NCBI RefSeq assembly: GCF_000337375.1
Contig: NZ_AOJG01000041.1
Span: forward strand, 55,606 to 110,205
Direction of reading: 5' to 3'
Origin: Halorubrum lipolyticum DSM 21995
Lineage (GTDB): Archaea; Halobacteriota; Halobacteria; Halobacteriales; Haloferacaceae
Length of the DNA: 54,600 bases
Notes under the pieces: model-generated
The model's database searches: none
Seen by the model: only the letters and a program-made list of their open reading frames with translations
What the model was told of the DNA's origin: nothing
In this document: one piece after another, positions 43,468 through 53,703 of the stretch
Layout: the number at the start of each line of letters is the position of its first letter
Numbering within the stretch: the stretch's first letter is position 1
Made by a program: the position numbers and the translations under genes

Positions 43468-44217
43468 ATGCCCCACGACAACCTCCTCTCTCTGGGCCTC
43501 GGCGAGCGCGACCGGCTGAACAAGGAGCTCGGCGGGGGGATCCCCCGCGGCAGCATCGTCCTCATGGAGGGCGACTACGGCGCCGGGAAGAGCGCCATCT
43601 CCCAGCGGTTCGCCTACGGGCTCGTCGAGGAGGGCGCGTCGGTGACGATGATGTCGACGGAGCTCACCGTGCGCGGGTTCATCGACCAGATGCACTCGCT
43701 GGAGTACGACATGGTGAAGCCGCTGTTGAACGAGGAGCTGCTCTTCCTCCACGCCGACTTCGACTCCGGCGGAGCGTTCTCCGACGACGACGGGGAGCGC
43801 AAGGAGCTGCTCAAGCGGCTGATGAACGCGGAGGCGATGTGGAACTCCGACGTGGTCTTCCTCGACACCTTCGACGCCATCTTCCGGAACGACCCGACGT
43901 TCGAGGCGCTCGTCCGGAAGAACGAGGAGCGACAGGCGGCCCTGGAGATCATCTCCTTCTTCCGCGAGATCATCTCGCAGGGGAAGGTGGTGGTGCTCAC
44001 CGTCGACCCCTCGGCCGTCGACGACGACGCGATCGGGCCGTTTCGGTCGATCGCCGACGTGTTCCTCCAGCTGGAGATGATCGAGGTCGGCAACGACATC
44101 CGCCGACAGATCAACGTGAAGCGCTTCGCGGGCATGGGCGAACAGGTCGGCGACACGATCGGCTTCTCGGTCCGGTCGGGCACCGGGATCGTCATCGAGA
44201 GCCGGAGCGTCGCCTGA
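43468..44217 (+). CDS. arlH: Archaellum nucleotide-binding switch ArlH
   Basis: A 249-residue RecA-like protein. Walker A is EGDYGAGKSAISQRFAYG (about residues 33-50), with Walker B DVVFLDTFDAI (about 127-137). ArlH binds ATP and docks on the ArlI hexamer, acting as a checkpoint for assembly. The degree of phosphorylation activity cannot be judged by eye. It ends 76 bp before arlI, with no gene between; that spacer is short and G+C-rich. Confidence 0.95.
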   Translation: MPHDNLLSLGLGERDRLNKELGGGIPRGSIVLMEGDYGAGKSAISQRFAYGLVEEGASVTMMSTELTVRGFIDQMHSLEYDMVKPLLNEELLFLHADFDSGGAFSDDDGERKELLKRLMNAEAMWNSDVVFLDTFDAIFRNDPTFEALVRKNEERQAALEIISFFREIISQGKVVVLTVDPSAVDDDAIGPFRSIADVFLQLEMIEVGNDIRRQINVKRFAGMGEQVGDTIGFSVRSGTGIVIESRSVA

Positions 44218-44293
44218 ACAGATGGGCGAACCGACGCACAGCCGTCCCGGTCGCCGGGACGCGACCGATCCGGCAGGAGGCGCGGAGTAGACC

Positions 44294-45967
44294 ATGACCG
44301 AACACGGCACAGCGAAACCGTCGGACGAGCTCCGGAAGGCGGCCATGCGGCGGCCGCACCTCCGCGAGCACCTGCGGGAGTTCAAGCAGATCACCGGGGA
44401 GTTCCCGCAGTTCATCGAGGAGCCCAAAGACGAGTACGAGTCGAACCGCCCCAACGTCATCTACCCCGTCGGCGGGCCGATCTACAGCCACATCTACGGC
44501 GACCTCGGGCAGGACACGAAGTACTACGCCATCGAACCGGAGGTCTCCGGCCCGCAGGCCGAGGTCCTCAACGAGATAAAGAACCGCCTCCTCACGGTGA
44601 GCGGCCAGCACAGCGCCCCCGACAGCGAGGCCGAGTACGACGACCTCATCGAGGAGCTGTTAGAGGAGGTCACCCACATCGACGGGCGGAACGAGGGGTT
44701 CCGCGGCAGCCTCTCGAAGGTGCTCAACATGGGGAAGCTGTCGGTCACCGAGGAGACCTACGAGAACATCCGCTACCGGCTCAACCGCGACATCGTCGGG
44801 CTCGGACCGCTCGAACCAGTGATGCGCGACCCGGCCAACGAGGACATCCACGTCATCGGTCCCAAGGAGTGTCACGTCGATCACGGCACCTTCGGCATGT
44901 TGGAGACGACCGTCGACTTCGGGACGCCGCAAGAGTTCGACAACTGGCTGCGCAACATGGGCGAGCGGATCGGCGACCCCCTCTCCGACTCCGACCCCAT
45001 CGTCGACTCCACGCTCCCGGACGGCTCGCGTATCAACATCATCTACTCCGACGACGTGTCGCTGAAGGGCTCCTCGCTCACGATCCGGCAGGGCGAGGAG
45101 GTGCCGCTGTCGATCAACCAGATCACCAACTGGGGGACGCTCTCGCCGCAGCTGGCGGCGTACCTCTGGCTCTGTCTGGAGAACGAGCAGACGGTGTTCG
45201 TCGTCGGCGAGACCGCGTCCGGGAAGACGACGACGCTGAACGCCATCCTCTCGTACATCCCCGACGACTCGAAGATATACACCGCGGAGGACACCGCCGA
45301 GGTCATCCCGCCGCACAGCACCTGGCAGCAGCTGTTGACCCGCGAGGGCGGCGGCGAGGGCTCCTCCGACGTGGACATGTTCGACCTGGTCGCCGCCGCG
45401 CTCCGGTCGCGGCCCGACTACATCATCGTGGGCGAGGTGCGGGGCGCCGAGGGACGCATGGCGTTCCAGGCGGCCCAGACGGGCCACCCCGTCATGCTGA
45501 CGTTCCACGCGTCCGACATCGTCTCGATGATCCAGCGGTTCACCTCCGAGCCGATCAACGTCCCGGAGACGTTCATGGACAACGCGGACGTGGCGTTGTT
45601 CCAGAACCGGGTGAAACAGGGCGATAAGGTGTTGCGCCGGGTGACGAGCGTCCAGGAGATCGAGGGGTACTCCAAGGAGATGGAGGGGGTCGTCACCCGC
45701 GAGGTGTTCAGCTGGGACCCCGTCGAAGACGAGATCGTCTTCCAGGGGATGAACAACTCCTACGTGTTAGAAGAGCAGATCGCGACGCTGCTGGGGTACG
45801 CCGACACCCGCGACATCTACGACGACCTGGAGTTCCGCGCGGAGCTGATCGAGCGGATGATCCAGGAGGGAATTCTGGGCTACCACGAGGTGAACGACGC
45901 GATCAACTCCTTCCAGCGCGACGGCGTCGAGGGGCTCCCCTTCGACATGCACCGGAACGTCAGATAG
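44294..45967 (+). CDS. arlI: Archaellum ATPase ArlI
   Basis: A 557-residue secretion-superfamily ATPase that powers assembly and rotation. A long N-terminal part (about 1-240) is followed by the core: Walker A VVGETASGKTTTLNAIL at about 305, the Asp box, Walker B-type PDYIIVGEVRGAEGRMAFQA, and the His box TGHPVMLTFHAS. The C-terminus (SYVLEEQIATLLGYADTRDI) is typical of ArlI. Start at 44294 ATG. The arlJ ATG follows the stop by 2 bp. Confidence 0.96.
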   Translation: MTEHGTAKPSDELRKAAMRRPHLREHLREFKQITGEFPQFIEEPKDEYESNRPNVIYPVGGPIYSHIYGDLGQDTKYYAIEPEVSGPQAEVLNEIKNRLLTVSGQHSAPDSEAEYDDLIEELLEEVTHIDGRNEGFRGSLSKVLNMGKLSVTEETYENIRYRLNRDIVGLGPLEPVMRDPANEDIHVIGPKECHVDHGTFGMLETTVDFGTPQEFDNWLRNMGERIGDPLSDSDPIVDSTLPDGSRINIIYSDDVSLKGSSLTIRQGEEVPLSINQITNWGTLSPQLAAYLWLCLENEQTVFVVGETASGKTTTLNAILSYIPDDSKIYTAEDTAEVIPPHSTWQQLLTREGGGEGSSDVDMFDLVAAALRSRPDYIIVGEVRGAEGRMAFQAAQTGHPVMLTFHASDIVSMIQRFTSEPINVPETFMDNADVALFQNRVKQGDKVLRRVTSVQEIEGYSKEMEGVVTREVFSWDPVEDEIVFQGMNNSYVLEEQIATLLGYADTRDIYDDLEFRAELIERMIQEGILGYHEVNDAINSFQRDGVEGLPFDMHRNVR

Positions 45968-45969
45968 CC

Positions 45970-47706
45970 ATGGCGGTGAAGGAGGTCGGCGACGGGCTCG
46001 CGACCGCCGCGGAGCTGACCTCGGCCGTCATGGAGTCGTACGACAAGCTCGACATCTCGAAGCGGAAGTACGTCGGGCTCGTGTTGATCCCGGCGCTCCT
46101 CGTCTTCGCCGCGAGCGTCGTCGGCCTGTTCGTCCTCCCGCTTCCGTTCGCCGCGCGGGTCCCGGTCCCGATGTTCGGCGGGCTCGTGCTGGTCGCGGCG
46201 GTGATATACCCGAAGATCTACCTCTCCAGCCTGGAGAACCAGATCGACAACCAGCTCCACCTCGTGATGACGCACATGACCGTGCTGTCGACGACGAACA
46301 TCGACCGCATGGAGGTGTTCCGAACCCTAGCGAACGAGGAGGAGTACGGCGTCGCCGCCGAGGAGATCCGCCGCGTCGTCCACCTCGTCGACACGTGGAA
46401 CCAGAGCCTCGACGACGCGTGTCGCCGGCGGGCCGAGGAGGTCCCCTCGGAGGCGATGGCCGACTTCTTCGACCGGCTCGGCTACACGATGGGGGCGGGC
46501 CAGTCGTTAGAGGAGTTCCTCGTCTCCGAGCAGGACGTCATGCTCGCGAAGTACGAGACGCTGTACGAGTCCTCGCTGTCGAACCTGGAAGTCATGAAGG
46601 ACCTGTACATGTCGATGATCCTCTCGATGACGTTCGCGCTGGTCTTCGCGATCGTCCTCCCGATCTTGACCGGGAACGACCCCACCGCGACGGTGGCCGC
46701 GGTCATCGTCCTCTTCGTCTTCGTCCAGCTCGGCTTCTACGCGATGATCCGCGCGACCTCGCCGTACGACCCGATCTGGTTCCACCCCGACGAGCGCGCG
46801 CCCGGCGATCTGAAGCTGTGGGCGTCGCTCGGGCTCGGCGGCGGGCTCTCCTTTCTCATCATCGGGATCACGGCCGCCGGAATGTTCGGGTACGGCCCGG
46901 GACTCCCGGGGCTCCTCTGGTTCCTCGACGACGTGCGGCTCCCGCTGTACCTCGCGGTGCCGATATCGCCCCTCTTCATCACCGGCGTCGTCCTCCGCAC
47001 CGAGGAGCAGGCGATCACGGCCCGCGACGGCGAGTTTCCCTCCTTCATCCGGGCGCTCGGCGCGACAGAGAGCGCGAAGCAGTCGACGACCACCGACGTG
47101 TTGACCACGCTGCGCGACAAGAACTTCGGCGACCTCTCGCCGTCCATCGAGCGGCTCTACCGCCGGCTCAACATGCGTATCAGCACCACGGGCGCGTGGG
47201 AGCAGTTCACCTACGACACCCGGTCGTACCTCATCCAGAAGTTCTCCGAGATGTACCTCGTCGGCCGGCAGATGGGCGGCGACCCGAAGATGCTCGGCGA
47301 GCTGATCTCGAAGAACATGAACGCCGTGAACCAGCTCCGCGAGCAGCGCCGGCAGGCGGCGATGACCTTCATCGGCCTGCTGTACGGGATCACGGCGGCG
47401 GCGACGTTCGCCTTTTTCATCGGGTTAGAGATCGTCGCGATCCTCGCGGACCTGACGGCCGACTTCGAGCTCGACCAGATGGACATCGGTCAGATCGTCT
47501 ACCCCGGCGCGTACGACATCCCGCTGATCGAGTACCTGCTGCTCACGGTCGTCCTTTTTAACGCGGCCCTCTCCTCGCAGATGATCCGCCGGATCGACGG
47601 CGGCAACCCCGCGAACGGGTACATCCACTTCGTGCTGTTGACGTGGCTCGGTGCGGCGACCGCGATCGCGACGCGGACGCTGGTCAACGCGATCCTGACG
47701 ATCTAG
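45970..47706 (+). CDS. arlJ: Archaellum membrane platform ArlJ
   Basis: A 578-residue polytopic protein with about nine membrane segments and a large cytosolic loop between about 90 and 210 that docks with ArlI. The first segments are LVLIPALLVFAASVVGLFVL and VPMFGGLVLVAAVIYPKIYL; the loop includes MTHMTVLSTTNIDRMEVFRT. It is the last gene of the arl operon and overlaps the 3' end of the convergent HU-domain gene by 4 bp. Confidence 0.95.
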   Translation: MAVKEVGDGLATAAELTSAVMESYDKLDISKRKYVGLVLIPALLVFAASVVGLFVLPLPFAARVPVPMFGGLVLVAAVIYPKIYLSSLENQIDNQLHLVMTHMTVLSTTNIDRMEVFRTLANEEEYGVAAEEIRRVVHLVDTWNQSLDDACRRRAEEVPSEAMADFFDRLGYTMGAGQSLEEFLVSEQDVMLAKYETLYESSLSNLEVMKDLYMSMILSMTFALVFAIVLPILTGNDPTATVAAVIVLFVFVQLGFYAMIRATSPYDPIWFHPDERAPGDLKLWASLGLGGGLSFLIIGITAAGMFGYGPGLPGLLWFLDDVRLPLYLAVPISPLFITGVVLRTEEQAITARDGEFPSFIRALGATESAKQSTTTDVLTTLRDKNFGDLSPSIERLYRRLNMRISTTGAWEQFTYDTRSYLIQKFSEMYLVGRQMGGDPKMLGELISKNMNAVNQLREQRRQAAMTFIGLLYGITAAATFAFFIGLEIVAILADLTADFELDQMDIGQIVYPGAYDIPLIEYLLLTVVLFNAALSSQMIRRIDGGNPANGYIHFVLLTWLGAATAIATRTLVNAILTI

Positions 47707-48443
47707 TTGACGGCCTTGGAGAGTTCGGCGCCCGCTTTGAATTTGACCACGTTCTTCGCCGCGATCTGGATCTCTTTTCCGGTCTGTGGGTTTCGTCCGG
47801 TTCGGGCAGACCGCTTCGAGATGCTGAACGTGCCGAACCCCCCGTTCTCGTCCTCTGTACCACCCAACGACAGCCGATCACCCTTCTTCAGGGCCTTTGT
47901 CGTCGCGTTGGTGAACGCCTCGAGCGCCCGCTTCACGTCGTTCTCCGATACCCCCTCGTGCGAGTCGCGTCCCATTTCACTCGCGATGTACTCCGCGTCG
48001 ATCACCACGTCGGCGTCCCGGTACTTGGCGCTGGCCTCGTCACCCTTTCCGGGGTTGAGATCGAGGGCGGCCGCGAATTCCGGGCAGGCGCCGAACGTCA
48101 CCGGTGAGTCGTCTACAGGGCCGTTTCGGGACCTCGGATTTCGCCCCGTCCGGGCGGAGCGCTTCGAGATACTGAACGACCCGAATCCGACCAGTACGGC
48201 GCTGTCGCCCCTCTTCAAGGCGTTCGTCGTCGCGTCGGTGAACACCTCGAGCGCCCGCTTCGCATCTGACTTGCTCAGTCCGGATTCGCTCGCCATCGAC
48301 TCGATCAGTTCCGCTTTGTTCATCGCCACCGCCTGGCCGGTCGTCGTCAACAGGGCCAGTCCGAGGGACGTCGAGAGGATAGCACCCCTCCGCAGTACGG
48401 TCCGCCGCGAGAGCTCGAGTTGGGACATGATATCTTTACTCAC
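47703..48443 (-). CDS. Predicted Tat-exported protein with two HU domains
   Basis: A 246-residue protein. Residues 1-40 are a twin-arginine signal (ELSRRTVLRRG, a hydrophobic stretch, AVA cleavage site). Two bacterial-type HU domains follow. The first (about 41-105) starts MNKAELIESMASESGLSKSD with VGFGSFSISKRSARTGRNP, the beta-arm whose proline inserts between bases. The second (about 145-246) repeats SISKRSARTGRNPQTGKEIQ and ends as complete HU proteins do. GTG at 48443 is chosen because a TTATATA box near 48468 lies about 27 bp upstream; ATG at 48428 is the alternative. Its export suggests extracellular DNA binding, but this is inferred. Confidence 0.88.
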   Translation of the reverse strand: MSKDIMSQLELSRRTVLRRGAILSTSLGLALLTTTGQAVAMNKAELIESMASESGLSKSDAKRALEVFTDATTNALKRGDSAVLVGFGSFSISKRSARTGRNPRSRNGPVDDSPVTFGACPEFAAALDLNPGKGDEASAKYRDADVVIDAEYIASEMGRDSHEGVSENDVKRALEAFTNATTKALKKGDRLSLGGTEDENGGFGTFSISKRSARTGRNPQTGKEIQIAAKNVVKFKAGAELSKAVN

Positions 48444-48459
48444 GGTGCTATATCGATTG

Positions 48460-48475
48460 GTTAATATATAAATTT
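48460..48475 (-). promoter_or_regulatory. TATA box of the HU-domain gene
   Basis: The minus strand reads TTTATATATTAACC, strongly A+T-rich and centred about 27 bp before the GTG at 48443. It predicts a leaderless mRNA and so the longer start. Confidence 0.6.
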
Positions 48476-48604
48476 AGTGTTAATTTCACCTTCAATATAT
48501 GTTCTCGTGAGATGGTCTTGATTAAAAACGGATCCCGACCGCGAGGGGGTTGGAACGCGTCTCTTGGTGCGGATAGGAACGGAGCTGCGGCGCATCCCCC
48601 GTGC

Positions 48605-49543
48605 CTACCCTTCGAACAGCGTCGGCTCGGGGACCTCCTCGTCGGCCGCGTCGCGCCACGACCGGCTCGGTCCCCACCCGAACAGCCGCTCGGCCTTCTC
48701 GATCGCGTAGGCGGTCCGGTCGTCGCCCTCGGCGAGCGCGCTCCCGTCGACAGCGCAGTCGTCGGTGATCTCGCCGTACGACTCGCGCAGGAGGTCGAGC
48801 AGGGGGCGACCGAGCGCGTTGTCGGCGGCGACGCAGTTGACCGCCTCGTGAGTCCCGGGCGCTACGGCCGGGTCCGGCCCCGCCGTTCCCGCGAGCGCGT
48901 CGACGACGAGGTCGGCGACGTCGCGGGCGTCGACGTACGACCAGAAGTTACCGGCGCCCGCGTCCAGATCGTCGACGTAGCCGTCGGTCCGGCAGGCGTA
49001 CGCGCCGGGGTACTGGATCCACGAGGGGCGGATCGAGACCGCCGATACGCCCTCGCGGCGGGCGATCGCGCCCGCGGCCGCCTCCGCGGTCACCTTCGAG
49101 AGGCCGTACGGGTCCTCCGGCCGGAGCGGGTGGTCCTCGGTGATCGGGAGCTCGTCGGGGAGCGGCGTCGGATCGGCGAAAAAGAAGCCGTAGGCGCCGT
49201 CGCTGGAGGCCTGGACGATCCGAGCGTCGGCGCGGCCGGCGGCGTCGAGGACGTTTTTCGCGGCGTGAACGTTCGTCTCGAACACCCGACCGTCGGGGTG
49301 GGTGCCGGCGACGGGGATCGCGGCCCAGTGGACGACGGCGTCGGGGTCGACGGCGGCCACCGTGTCGAGCGCCTCGCCGCGGTCGGCGAGGTCGGCCGCG
49401 CGGAACGAGACGTGCGGCGCCGGGTCGGCGTCCGGACCGGGGCGTTCGTAGTCGGCGACGACGACCTCGTAGTCGCCCGCGAGCCGGTCGACGACCCAGC
49501 GCCCGGAGGCGCCGCGGCCGCCGGTGACGAGGACGGTCTCCAT
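48605..49543 (-). CDS. NAD-dependent epimerase/dehydratase (extended SDR)
   Basis: A 312-residue extended short-chain dehydrogenase. The NAD-binding glycine motif is VTGGRGASGRWVVD (residues 6-19), the catalytic YxxxK is in DPYGLSKVTAEAAAG, with the upstream Ser in IVQASSDGAYGF. Sugar-nucleotide epimerases of this group feed cell-surface glycans. The substrate is not given by these motifs. The start at 49543 is the only good one; the gene is divergent from htpX. Confidence 0.9.
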   Translation of the reverse strand: METVLVTGGRGASGRWVVDRLAGDYEVVVADYERPGPDADPAPHVSFRAADLADRGEALDTVAAVDPDAVVHWAAIPVAGTHPDGRVFETNVHAAKNVLDAAGRADARIVQASSDGAYGFFFADPTPLPDELPITEDHPLRPEDPYGLSKVTAEAAAGAIARREGVSAVSIRPSWIQYPGAYACRTDGYVDDLDAGAGNFWSYVDARDVADLVVDALAGTAGPDPAVAPGTHEAVNCVAADNALGRPLLDLLRESYGEITDDCAVDGSALAEGDDRTAYAIEKAERLFGWGPSRSWRDAADEEVPEPTLFEG

Positions 49544-49609
49544 GCGTGCGAGTCGGCGCGACGAGGCAAAAGCGCACCGTCGTCGGGCGATCCCCCGCTC
49601 CCGGCAGCC

Positions 49610-49616
49610 TTTAATC
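49610..49616 (+). promoter_or_regulatory. TATA-like box of htpX
   Basis: TTTAATC, centred about 26 bp before the ATG at 49639, giving a leaderless transcript. Confidence 0.5.
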
Positions 49617-49638
49617 GCGCGAGCGGTAAAATACGGGT

Positions 49639-50508
49639 ATGGAATGGAAGACCGACTGGGGACTCCGTGGACGGATGGCGTTCACGATGTTCCTCCTCTT
49701 CGCCCTCTACGTCGTGTTCGTCGGCGCGCTGACCGTGTATTTCGGCGACTTCCTGTTCCCGCTGATCATGCTCGGCGGGTTCGCGATCGCCCAGTACTTC
49801 TTCAGCGACAAGCTCGCCCTGCGGAGCATGGGCGCCCGCGAGGTGAGCGCCGAGGAGTACCCCGACCTCCACCGCCGGGTCGAGCGCCTGAGCCAGCAGG
49901 CCGACCTCCCGAAGCCGACGGTCGCCGTCGCCGACACGCAGGTGCCGAACGCGTTCGCGACCGGCCGGAACAAGAAGAACGCGACCGTCGCCGTGACCAC
50001 GGGACTGCTCCGGGCGCTCGACGACGACGAGCTCGACGGCGTGCTCGCTCACGAGCTCGCACACGTGAAGAACCGCGACGTGATGGTGATGACCATCGCG
50101 TCGTTCCTCTCGACTATCGCCTTCTTCATCGTGCGGTGGGGGTGGCTGTTCAGCGGCGACAACCGGCAGGGCGCGCCCGTCATCGTCGCGATCCTCGTCT
50201 CCATCGTCGTGTGGGTGATCTCGTTCCTGCTCATCCGCGCGCTCTCGCGGTACCGCGAGTACTCCGCCGACCGCGGCGCCGCGCTGATCACGGGGAAGCC
50301 CGGCGCGCTCGCGTCCGCGCTGATGACGATCGACGGCCGGATGGACCGCGTGCCGAAGGAGGACCTCCGCGAGGAGGCGGAGATGAACGCGTTCTTCATC
50401 ATCCCGATCAAGGCGGGGTTCGTCGGCAGGATCGCCTCGACGCACCCGTCGACGGAGAACCGGATCGAGCGGCTCCGCGACCTGGAGCGCGAGATGGAGA
50501 CGGCCTGA
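49639..50508 (+). CDS. htpX: Membrane metalloprotease HtpX
   Basis: A 289-residue M48 family protease. Two N-terminal membrane helices (FTMFLLFALYVVFVGALTVY; LIMLGGFAIAQYFF) are followed by the zinc motif VLAHELAHVKNRD (HExxH) at about residue 137 and the third ligand region YREYSADRGAAL. Two further membrane helices surround it. HtpX degrades damaged membrane proteins. The AVADTQVPNAFATG motif before the active site is typical of the family. Gene order gives no further clue. Confidence 0.95.
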   Translation: MEWKTDWGLRGRMAFTMFLLFALYVVFVGALTVYFGDFLFPLIMLGGFAIAQYFFSDKLALRSMGAREVSAEEYPDLHRRVERLSQQADLPKPTVAVADTQVPNAFATGRNKKNATVAVTTGLLRALDDDELDGVLAHELAHVKNRDVMVMTIASFLSTIAFFIVRWGWLFSGDNRQGAPVIVAILVSIVVWVISFLLIRALSRYREYSADRGAALITGKPGALASALMTIDGRMDRVPKEDLREEAEMNAFFIIPIKAGFVGRIASTHPSTENRIERLRDLEREMETA

Positions 50509-50594
50509 GAACGAAGACGAAAACGAACCCGACTCCCGGAACCGCACCGCGGCGCTGCGATTGAGTCCGCTTTTTGCCGCCGACTTCGCGACCG

Positions 50595-50948
50595 CTACGC
50601 CGTCCTCTCGGCAGCGTCGTCGACCAGCTCTTCGGCGACAGTCCCGGGACCAAGTAGGCCCGGGTCGATCGCGAGGTCAGCGACGCCGGCGACGAACTGC
50701 GGGAGGGACCGGTCGGCGTACGTCACCGCGAGCACGTCCGGGTTCAGCTCCTTGGCGATCGGGATGCCGGTCGCCTCCTCCACGTCGGTGAGGACGAAGT
50801 AGGCGGCCTCGTCGATCCCGGCTTCGGAGAGCGCGTCGGCGGTGACGAGCCCCTCGATCCGGCGGATCTCGACGCCGAGCGCTTCGAGCTCCTCGCCGAG
50901 CCCGTGCTCGTCGGGGCCTGCGACGACGGCGATAGGCTGGTCCGCCAT
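50595..50948 (-). CDS. DUF7126-like small protein after guaAb
   Basis: A 117-residue protein, [20 protein letters not shown] at the N-terminus, predicted alpha/beta with a CheY-like or Rossmann-type alternation of strands (DEAAYFVLTDVEEATGIPIA). Its ATG overlaps the guaAb stop by one base, so it belongs to the pyrG-guaAb operon. No enzymatic motif is visible. The operon position suggests a link with nucleotide synthesis, but that is inference. Confidence 0.8.
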   Translation of the reverse strand: MADQPIAVVAGPDEHGLGEELEALGVEIRRIEGLVTADALSEAGIDEAAYFVLTDVEEATGIPIAKELNPDVLAVTYADRSLPQFVAGVADLAIDPGLLGPGTVAEELVDDAAERTA

Positions 50949-51865
50949 CACTCGTACTCGATCGTCGCGGGCGGCTTGTGAGTCACGTCGTAGACGACGC
51001 GTGCCACGTCCTCGTTCTCGCCCGTGATCCGGCTCTGGATGCGCTGGAGCGTGCTCCAGTCGAGCTCCTGCGCCCGGGCGGTCATCCCGTCGCGACTCTC
51101 GACCGAGCGCACGGCGACGACCCAGCCGTGCACGCGGTTGTCGCCTTTCACCCCGGTGGCCTTCCCGAGGACGGCGGCGAACGCCTGCCACGGGTCGTAC
51201 TCCTCGAGTTCCTCCTCGACGACGTGCGTCGCCTCGCGGGCGACGGCGGCCTTGTCGGGGGTGACCTCGCCGACGATCCGGACGGCGAGCCCGGGGCCGG
51301 GGAACGGCATGCGCTCGGAGATGACCTCCTCGAGCCCGAGCGCGCGGGCGACCTCGCGCACCTCGTCCTTGTAGAGGTCGCGGACGGGCTCGACGATCCC
51401 CTCGAAGTCGACGACCTCGGGGAGCCCGCCGACGTTGTGGTGCGACTTGATGTTCCCCTCCGACTCGATGCGGTCGGGGTAGATCGTCCCCTGCACGAGG
51501 TAGTCGGCGCCCACGTCGCGCGCGACCGTCTCGAACTCGTCGATGAACCCCTCGCCGATGACGTGGCGCTTCTCCTCGGGGTCAGTGACGCCGGCGAGCC
51601 GGTCGAAGAAGCGCTCCTGCGCCTCGATCACCCGCAGCGACTCCATGAAGGAGAAGGTGTCTCGGATCTCCGCGGTCTCCCCCTTCCGCATCAGCCCCGT
51701 GTCGACGTAGACGGGAGTGAGCTGGTCGCCGACCGCCTCGTACGCGAGCGTCGCCGCGACCGAGGAGTCGACGCCGCCGGACAAGGCGATCACCGCGTTC
51801 GCGTCGCCGATCGCCTCCCGGATCTCCGCTTTCGCCTCCGCGATGAATGCCTCCGTCTCGACCAT
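50948..51865 (-). CDS. guaAb: GMP synthase, ATP-pyrophosphatase subunit
   Basis: A 305-residue B subunit of archaeal GMP synthetase. The PP-loop [20 protein letters not shown] binds ATP, and the C-terminal IIGE-type region ([39 protein letters not shown]) carries the dimer/active-site segment. The glutaminase subunit is a separate gene in archaea and is not in this window. The ATG directly follows the pyrG stop, so pyrG, guaAb and the next gene form one operon. Confidence 0.95.
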   Translation of the reverse strand: MVETEAFIAEAKAEIREAIGDANAVIALSGGVDSSVAATLAYEAVGDQLTPVYVDTGLMRKGETAEIRDTFSFMESLRVIEAQERFFDRLAGVTDPEEKRHVIGEGFIDEFETVARDVGADYLVQGTIYPDRIESEGNIKSHHNVGGLPEVVDFEGIVEPVRDLYKDEVREVARALGLEEVISERMPFPGPGLAVRIVGEVTPDKAAVAREATHVVEEELEEYDPWQAFAAVLGKATGVKGDNRVHGWVVAVRSVESRDGMTARAQELDWSTLQRIQSRITGENEDVARVVYDVTHKPPATIEYE

Positions 51866-53521
51866 CTATAGCCTCACGTCCGCGTTCCGCTCGGTTGTGT
51901 CCGTCGATCCCAGCGCCGCCTCGACGAGGGCGACGAACGGCGGGCTCGCCCGGTCCGGCCGCGACCGGAACTCGGGGTGCGCCTGCGTGCCGAAGAAGAA
52001 CGGGTGGTCCGGCCGCTCTAAGATCTCCATCCGGTTGTCGGCGCGCCCGGAGAAGACGAGGCCGTCGGCCTCCAGCTCGTCGATGTACTCGGGGTTCACC
52101 TCGTAGCGGTGGCGGTGGCGCTCCGTACAGGAGTCGGCGTCGTACACCCGCGCCGCCAGCGTGCCGGGCTCGATGTCGGTCTCGTGTGCGCCGAGCCGCA
52201 TCGTCCCGCCCATGTCCTCGGTCTCGTACTGGTCGGGGAGCAGATCGATGACGGGGTGAGGGGTGTCGGGGTCGATCTCGGCGGAGTGGGCGTCCTCGAG
52301 CCCGAGCACGTCGCGCGCGTGCTCGACGACCGCCATCTGGAAGCCGAGACAGAGCCCGAGGAAGGGCACGTCGTTCTCTCGGGCGTAGCGGACCGCCTCG
52401 ATCTTCCCGTCCGTGCCGCGGGAGCCGAACCCGCCGGGGACGACCACCGCGTCCGCCTCGGCGAGCCGCTGTTCGTGGCGGTCCGTGGTCTCGTCGGCGT
52501 CGACCCACAGCACGTTCACCTCTGTCTCGGTCTGGATCCCGGCGTGTTTCAGCGCCTCGTGGATCGACATGTAGGCGTCTTCGAGGGCGTACTTGCCCAC
52601 GAGCGCCACGTCGATCTCCTCCTCTCGGTCGCGGGTGACCAGCTCGCGCCACTCCGTCGACCGCTCCGCCTTCGGGAGGGCCTCGTCGGCGAGGCCGAGC
52701 CGCTCCATCACGTGCTCGTCTAACCCCTCGTCTTCGACCATCAGCGGGACGTGGTAGATGTCCTCCACGTCGGGGTTCGAGAAGACGGCGTCCGTGGGGA
52801 CGTCGCAGAATAAGGCGATCTTCTCTTTCGTCTCCGGGTCCAGCCGGTCCTCGGAGCGGCCGACCAGGATGTCGGGCTGGAGCCCGATCGACCGCAGCTC
52901 CTTCACCGAGTGCTGGGTCGGCTTCGTCTTCTGCTCGCCGTTCTTCGAGTAGGGGACCAGGGTGACGTGGGTGAAGAGGATGTCCTCGTCGTCCTCCTCG
53001 TGGGCGAACTGGCGGAGCGCCTCCAGGAAGGGCATCGACTCGATGTCGCCGACCGTCCCGCCGATCTCGATCAGGCAGACGTCGGAGCCCTCGGCGGCCT
53101 CCCGGATGCGCCGCTTGATGTCGTCGGTGACGTGCGGGATGATCTGGACGGTCTTGCCGAGGTAGTCGCCGGCGCGTTCGCGCTCGATGACGTGCTGGTA
53201 GGTCTTCCCCGTGGTGACGTTGTGGTCGAACGTCATGTCGGTGCCGAGGAAGCGCTCGTAGTTGCCCAGGTCGAGGTCGACCTCGCCGCCGTCCTTGAGG
53301 ACGTACACCTCGCCGTGCTCGTAGGGGTTCATCGTCCCGGCGTCGACGTTGAGGTAGGGATCGACTTTTACGGCGGTGACGTCGAAGCCCGCGTTCGCGA
53401 GGAGACGCCCGGTGCTGGCGGCGGTGATGCCCTTGCCCAGCCCGGACATCACCCCGCCCGTGACGAACACGAACTTCCGACCCAGCGAGGGGTCGTACCC
53501 GGTGTCGGGATCCGTTGGCAT
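51866..53521 (-). CDS. pyrG: CTP synthase
   Basis: A 551-residue CTP synthase that aminates UTP. The amidoligase domain starts [20 protein letters not shown] and has [20 protein letters not shown]. The glutaminase domain has [17 protein letters not shown] with the catalytic cysteine, and the His/Glu region near [15 protein letters not shown]. First gene of the operon with guaAb. The start is the ATG at 53521. Confidence 0.97.
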   Translation of the reverse strand: MPTDPDTGYDPSLGRKFVFVTGGVMSGLGKGITAASTGRLLANAGFDVTAVKVDPYLNVDAGTMNPYEHGEVYVLKDGGEVDLDLGNYERFLGTDMTFDHNVTTGKTYQHVIERERAGDYLGKTVQIIPHVTDDIKRRIREAAEGSDVCLIEIGGTVGDIESMPFLEALRQFAHEEDDEDILFTHVTLVPYSKNGEQKTKPTQHSVKELRSIGLQPDILVGRSEDRLDPETKEKIALFCDVPTDAVFSNPDVEDIYHVPLMVEDEGLDEHVMERLGLADEALPKAERSTEWRELVTRDREEEIDVALVGKYALEDAYMSIHEALKHAGIQTETEVNVLWVDADETTDRHEQRLAEADAVVVPGGFGSRGTDGKIEAVRYARENDVPFLGLCLGFQMAVVEHARDVLGLEDAHSAEIDPDTPHPVIDLLPDQYETEDMGGTMRLGAHETDIEPGTLAARVYDADSCTERHRHRYEVNPEYIDELEADGLVFSGRADNRMEILERPDHPFFFGTQAHPEFRSRPDRASPPFVALVEAALGSTDTTERNADVRL

Positions 53522-53703
53522 ATCGACCGTCCGTCAGGGGCCGGCAAAACCGTTTCGGACCCTGCGTTTCGGGTGGACGTTCGTGACGTTCCGGGGGCGA
53601 ACGCGCGGATCGGCGGCGGGCTCGGTGGAGGCGCGAGCGACGGCGGGGACGACACCGGAGCGAAAGCTACTCACGGGATCCGGACGCACGTCCCGGCCGT
53701 CCT

